The position numbers were made by a program, and so were the translations under genes. From Bdellovibrionales bacterium (lineage in GTDB: Bacteria; Bdellovibrionota; Bdellovibrionia; Bdellovibrionales; JAMPXM01): a stretch of DNA of 7,227 nt. Positions 4,226-7,227 of this stretch are shown in pieces. The stretch lies in NCBI GenBank assembly GCA_005792225.1, contig SXSP01000074.1, forward strand, positions 1 to 7,227, given 5' to 3'. The first letter of the stretch is position 1. Every line of letters begins with the position of its first letter. The notes under the pieces are model-generated. The model was not told the DNA's origin, made no database searches, and was given only the letters and a program-made list of their open reading frames with translations.

Positions 4226-5824
4226 ATGGCAGCCGCAACGGATTCGCTCCCGCAATTCCCCCTGGTTCCCCGCATTGAAGGCCGAATTCTCATCGGCGGA
4301 AAAATTCAAACCTCCGGCTTCGAAAGAAAGGAAGTCGTCAGCCATTCGTTTCACCCCGGAGCGCCTCGCAACGACGAGGGCGGAACGGTCCTCGGCACGA
4401 CGCCAAACATCGGCGCGGAAAAATTCATGGAGGCCGTCGATGCAGCGGCCGTCGCGTGGGCAAAGGGCCGAGGCGACTGGCCCACGGCACGGATGGAGGA
4501 GAGAATCCAAGCCATTCTCAGCTTCCGCGATCGGATGCTCGCAAAGCGGGAACTCGTTTGCCGACTTCTCATGTGGGAGATCGGAAAAACCTGGCCCGAC
4601 GCTCAAGCTGAATTTGACCGCACCATTCAGTACATCAACGACACGCTAGAGGAAGTAAAACAACTTGACCGCGAATCGAGCCGTTTTCAGTTTGCGGGTG
4701 GACTCGTTGCCCAGATTCGTCGCGCTCCTCTAGGAGTAACGCTTTGTATGGGCCCTTTCAACTATCCGCTCAATGAGACTTTCACGACCTTGATTCCGGC
4801 CCTCATCATGGGCAACACGGTGGTCGTGAAGATCTCCCGCCACGGAGAATTGTTTTGGGACGCGCTACTCGAGGCATTTCGAGACAGCTTCCCCGCAGGT
4901 GTCGCGAACATCATCAACGGACGAGGTCGCCAGATCATCGCGCCTGCCGTGCAATCAGGAAAAATTGACGTTCTCGCGTTCATCGGCTCGAGCAAGGTCG
5001 CAAACCAAATTAAGCTCGCTCATCCTCAACCTCACCGTTTCCGCAGTATCCTTGCGCTCGAAGCGAAAAACCCGGCGGTGATTTTGCCGGATGCGGACCT
5101 CGACGTGACGGTCGCCGAATGCGTAAAGGGAGCGCTCTCTTTCAATGGCCAACGGTGCACGGCTCTGAAGATGATCTTGGTTCATAAATCTCGCGCGCAA
5201 GAATTTACCAAGGCCTTCGCCGCGAAGGTCGACTCGCTCGTGCGCGGTATGCCCTGGGATCCGAAAGTCTCGATCACCCCTTTGCCTGATCCTGATAAAC
5301 CACAGTATCTTCAATCTCTGATCGACGAAGCCGTGAAAATGGGCGGCAAACTCGTCAATCCGGAGCGTGCAAAGATAGAAGGTAAACTCTTTCATCCCGC
5401 GATTGTCTCGGGAGTCGATCTTCGATCGCACCTCGCGCAAGAAGAGCAGTTCGGGCCCGTCGTTCCCATTCGCGAATTCTCGGACCTCGGGGAAGTCGAG
5501 GACTACATCGTCAATTCGCCTTATGGTTCCCAGGCGAGCATTTTCGGAAACGATCCCGTCATGGTTGGAGGCTTGATTGATCGCCTCACGAATCAAGTCT
5601 GCCGCATCAACTTGAATTCGCAGTGTCAGCGCGGACCTGACGTCTTTCCGTTCACGGGACGCAAAGCTTCGGCCGAGGGCACCCTCAGTGTTTTCGATGC
5701 GCTTCGCTCCTTCAGCATTCGCACGATGGTCGCGGCCAAACAAGACACCGAGGGAAAACGGATCATTCGCGGCATCCTCCAGGACGATAGCTCGCGGTTT
5801 CTCTCGAACAATATTGTGCTCTGA
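4226..5824 (+). CDS. gapN: NADP-dependent non-phosphorylating glyceraldehyde-3-phosphate dehydrogenase (GAPN)
   Basis: This 532-residue cytosolic enzyme of the aldehyde dehydrogenase superfamily should oxidise glyceraldehyde 3-phosphate directly to 3-phosphoglycerate, making NADPH and bypassing ATP formation by phosphoglycerate kinase. The Rossmann part shows GPFNYPLNE (Asn179, Tyr180), GNTVVVK (Lys202) and FIGSSKVA. The nucleophile is Cys311 in FNGQRCTA. EEQFGPVV (Glu407, Phe409) is the usual cofactor-ribose motif. The GAPN signature NSQCQRGPDVFPFTG (464-478) carries Arg469, which with Arg310 fits the substrate-phosphate pocket described for Streptococcus mutans GAPN. Oddly, the usual ELGGK motif appears as LEAKN (278-282), so which residue is the general base is uncertain. 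The start is set by AGGAGAGAG at 4209-4217. The gene appears monocistronic. Confidence 0.9.
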   Translation: MAAATDSLPQFPLVPRIEGRILIGGKIQTSGFERKEVVSHSFHPGAPRNDEGGTVLGTTPNIGAEKFMEAVDAAAVAWAKGRGDWPTARMEERIQAILSFRDRMLAKRELVCRLLMWEIGKTWPDAQAEFDRTIQYINDTLEEVKQLDRESSRFQFAGGLVAQIRRAPLGVTLCMGPFNYPLNETFTTLIPALIMGNTVVVKISRHGELFWDALLEAFRDSFPAGVANIINGRGRQIIAPAVQSGKIDVLAFIGSSKVANQIKLAHPQPHRFRSILALEAKNPAVILPDADLDVTVAECVKGALSFNGQRCTALKMILVHKSRAQEFTKAFAAKVDSLVRGMPWDPKVSITPLPDPDKPQYLQSLIDEAVKMGGKLVNPERAKIEGKLFHPAIVSGVDLRSHLAQEEQFGPVVPIREFSDLGEVEDYIVNSPYGSQASIFGNDPVMVGGLIDRLTNQVCRINLNSQCQRGPDVFPFTGRKASAEGTLSVFDALRSFSIRTMVAAKQDTEGKRIIRGILQDDSSRFLSNNIVL

Positions 5825-5834
5825 ACACGAGACT

Positions 5835-5867
5835 CGCGGTGACGCAAAACGGCCGCGCGTTCTTTTT
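5835..5867 (+). terminator. Weak candidate terminator after gapN
   Basis: CGCGG (5835-5839) can pair with CCGCG (5853-5857) across a 13-base loop. The sequence then runs CGTTCTTTTT to 5867. The stem is short, the loop is large and three bases separate stem from T-run, so this is a poor match to a standard terminator. Its position ten bases after the gapN stop is right. Confidence 0.3.
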
Positions 5868-5877
5868 ACCAGGCGTC

Positions 5878-5906
5878 TTGTTCTCTCGAGGAAGCACTGT
5901 TAAAAC
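5878..5906 (+). promoter_or_regulatory. Possible promoter for the exported six-cysteine protein
   Basis: TTGTTC (5878-5883) and TAAAAC (5901-5906) are spaced by 17 bases, the ideal sigma-70 distance, in the 106-bp gap after gapN. Each box matches the consensus only partly. The palindromic GATCGATC at 5907-5914 follows immediately. The call rests on pattern alone. Confidence 0.25.
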
Positions 5907-5930
5907 GATCGATCATTAAAGGGAGATGAA

Positions 5931-6491
5931 ATGAAGAACTGGCTTGCGATCCCCGTCCTGATCTCGTCCATCACCGCGCAAGCCCAGTCGGGCCGAATCT
6001 CCGTTCAACCTGAGATGGGTCATCCCGCGTGCTTTAAGCGTGTCTACACGGATGACGAACTCCGCAGCCAGCCCAAGCAACTCGTCAGCTCCCTGTACGT
6101 GATTGTTGAACGCTCCAAACACGATCCCGAAGTGGATGTCGACATGCATAAGGCCGAAGTTTTCGGCTACCGGAACGGGCAACTCTTTACCAACCGCGAA
6201 CCCCTGTGCGAATTCAAAGCCGACGGATCGAGCAATTGCTTCGTTGAGTGCGACGGGGGCTCCTTCGACCTTCTGCCACGCAACGGGCACGCGCTCTTTA
6301 AGGTGACGGAAGATTATTACTTCCCGCTCTTTTTAGACGGAAAAAATCGTTCCTCCGCCCGCACCCGCGACACAATCTCGTTAGACGCTAACGACCGCGC
6401 AAACCGCCTCTTTAAACTTTATCCTGTTCCTTTTAGCGAATGCGCGACGATTAAACAAAAAGCTTCGCGGATCCGCCCTGCAAGCTGCTGA
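5931..6491 (+). CDS. Exported six-cysteine protein, unknown function
   Basis: The 186-residue protein begins with a short Sec signal peptide (MKNWLAIPVLISSITAQA) and probable signal peptidase I cleavage after Ala18, before QSGR, so the mature protein is periplasmic or secreted. The mature part has six cysteines (34, 93, 103, 107, 171, 186), an even number consistent with three disulfides. One cysteine is close to the N-terminus (HPACFKRVYTDDEL) and one is the final residue. A central segment SNCFVECDGGSFDLLP looks like a conserved beta-rich core motif. I have seen CxRxY and CDGGxF patterns in uncharacterised bacterial periplasmic proteins but cannot name a family. There is no lipobox and no membrane helix after the signal. 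The start is ATG 5931, five bases after GGGAG (5921-5925). It is probably transcribed separately from gapN and the downstream exbB-like gene. Confidence 0.82.
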   Translation: MKNWLAIPVLISSITAQAQSGRISVQPEMGHPACFKRVYTDDELRSQPKQLVSSLYVIVERSKHDPEVDVDMHKAEVFGYRNGQLFTNREPLCEFKADGSSNCFVECDGGSFDLLPRNGHALFKVTEDYYFPLFLDGKNRSSARTRDTISLDANDRANRLFKLYPVPFSECATIKQKASRIRPASC

Positions 6492-6556
6492 CGCGCGTCC
6501 CTATCAATCCCTCTTTCTCGTCCTTCAAATCATTTTAGGGTTCACATCGCTCCGCC

Positions 6557-6583
6557 TCGTGAGTTAGGACTTGAGACTCACGA
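6557..6583. promoter_or_regulatory. 8-bp perfect inverted repeat upstream of the ExbB/TolQ-family gene
   Basis: TCGTGAGT (6557-6564) and ACTCACGA (6576-6583) are exact reverse complements around an 11-base centre. The repeat lies in the 126-bp intergenic gap, 34 bases before the start of the ExbB/TolQ-family gene and 65 bases after the preceding stop. No T-run follows, so a terminator is unlikely. It could be an operator or an mRNA leader hairpin. Confidence 0.4.
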
Positions 6584-6617
6584 AATCGATGACCCGTATG
6601 AGTTTGGAGCGACTGTC

Positions 6618-7227
6618 ATGGAACTCTGGCTTGCGATCGCGACTTGGCTTGAGCGCGGAATTCTAGCACTTTTATTTATTCTGTCGATTTGGTCGATCTC
6701 GATCATGATCGACCGCCGTCGTGCTCTGAAAACCGAAAAAACTGATCAGGACTTAAACCCGCTCCAAGAAACTCTAAGCCGCGGTGACGTCGCCGGGGTA
6801 AAGAAATGGATCGACGCCCATCCCGGAACCCACGCGGGCGTTTTAAAAACCGCAATGGAGCAATCGAATAACGTTGAAGGTGTCGACCGCGCGGTTCGCT
6901 CTTATCTCACGCGCGAGCGTCTTAAGTTTGAAAAAGGCCTTTCGATTTTGGCGACCCTTGGAGCAAACGCTCCCTTTATCGGCCTCTTCGGCACCGTTCT
7001 CGGCATCATTCGCGCGTTCGCCGCACTCGGCGACAGCTCCGGAAACGCGTCGAGCGTCATGTCGGGCATTTCGCTCGCTCTGATCGCCACGGCGACCGGA
7101 CTCTTCGTCGCGATTCCGGCCGTCATCGCGTTCAACTACTTCTCGAATCGACTGAGAACCCTTCTCTCGCAAGGCGAGGCTCTCAAAGACATGTACATCG
7201 CCTACGCCACCAAGCGCGGCGGCGGCC
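6618..7227 (+). CDS. MotA/TolQ/ExbB-family proton channel subunit (3' truncated by window)
   Basis: The reading frame opens at ATG 6618, with GGAG (6606-6609) eight bases upstream, and runs off the window after 203 residues, close to a full-length family member. These inner-membrane proteins form a pentameric channel around an ExbD/TolR dimer and turn proton-motive force into mechanical work on TonB, TolA or similar partners. Three helices are visible: about 14-31 (ILALLFILSIWSISIMI), about 109-135 with the hallmark GANAPFIGLFGTVLGIIRAF, and about 150-175 (ISLALIATATGLFVAIPAVI). The large charged segment 32-106 is the cytoplasmic domain. Thr126, and Thr158 or Thr160, are candidates for the conserved channel threonines. 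ExbB, TolQ and gliding- or adventurous-motility homologues cannot be separated from this fragment; an ExbD/TolR gene just beyond the window is expected. Confidence 0.93.
   Translation, partial: MELWLAIATWLERGILALLFILSIWSISIMIDRRRALKTEKTDQDLNPLQETLSRGDVAGVKKWIDAHPGTHAGVLKTAMEQSNNVEGVDRAVRSYLTRERLKFEKGLSILATLGANAPFIGLFGTVLGIIRAFAALGDSSGNASSVMSGISLALIATATGLFVAIPAVIAFNYFSNRLRTLLSQGEALKDMYIAYATKRGGG

Noticed and set aside
4955..5743. 262-residue minus-strand open frame inside gapN
   Set aside because: It lies wholly antisense to conserved GAPN motifs, and the translation is charged and has no recognisable domain. It is a shadow frame.
6467..6499. Two 10-bp palindromes (GCGGATCCGC and GACGCGCGTC) around the stop of the exported protein
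   Set aside because: Perfect 10-bp palindromes without a loop are expected several times in a window this size, and no T-run follows, so they are not terminators.

Overview
The window reads as ordinary chromosome of a moderately GC-rich Gram-negative bacterium. Outer-envelope cargo is evident: a lipoprotein, a Sec-exported protein and an ExbB/TolQ-type proton-channel subunit. The mix of a GAPN-type dehydrogenase, a DnaQ/GIY-YIG fusion and many small envelope proteins would suit Bdellovibrionota or a neighbouring 'delta' lineage, but this is an impression, since no taxonomic marker is present. No RNA gene, insertion sequence, phage gene or CRISPR array is visible.

Layout: 1-240 (+) is the 3' end of an unrecognised gene. 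303-1304 (+) is an NADPH-type aldo/keto reductase whose ribosome binding site lies in a perfect 8-bp stem. It converges on, and overlaps by 15 bp, 1290-2867 (-), a fusion of a DnaQ-like exonuclease domain with a UvrC/Cho-type GIY-YIG nuclease. The exonuclease part has lost most of its catalytic residues, while the GIY-YIG part looks intact. A 198-bp divergent spacer holding a perfect 9-bp inverted repeat separates it from 3066-3854 (+), a low-complexity lipoprotein with Gly-Gly-Pro and Asn-Tyr-Pro-x-Pro repeats. A bidirectional terminator separates that gene from 3889-4191 (-), a small two-helix membrane protein. Only 34 bp further, in the opposite direction, 4226-5824 (+) encodes non-phosphorylating NADP-dependent glyceraldehyde-3-phosphate dehydrogenase (GAPN). 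5931-6491 (+) is an exported six-cysteine protein of unknown family, and 6618 to the window end (+) is an ExbB/TolQ/MotA-family subunit.

The genes do not form one pathway. GAPN makes NADPH and the aldo/keto reductase probably uses it, but they are separate transcription units. The more interesting signals are structural: the sequestered ribosome binding site, the decayed exonuclease domain next to a healthy nuclease, compact convergent and divergent gene junctions, and inverted repeats in leaders that could be operators. I do not see a clearly new multi-gene system here.
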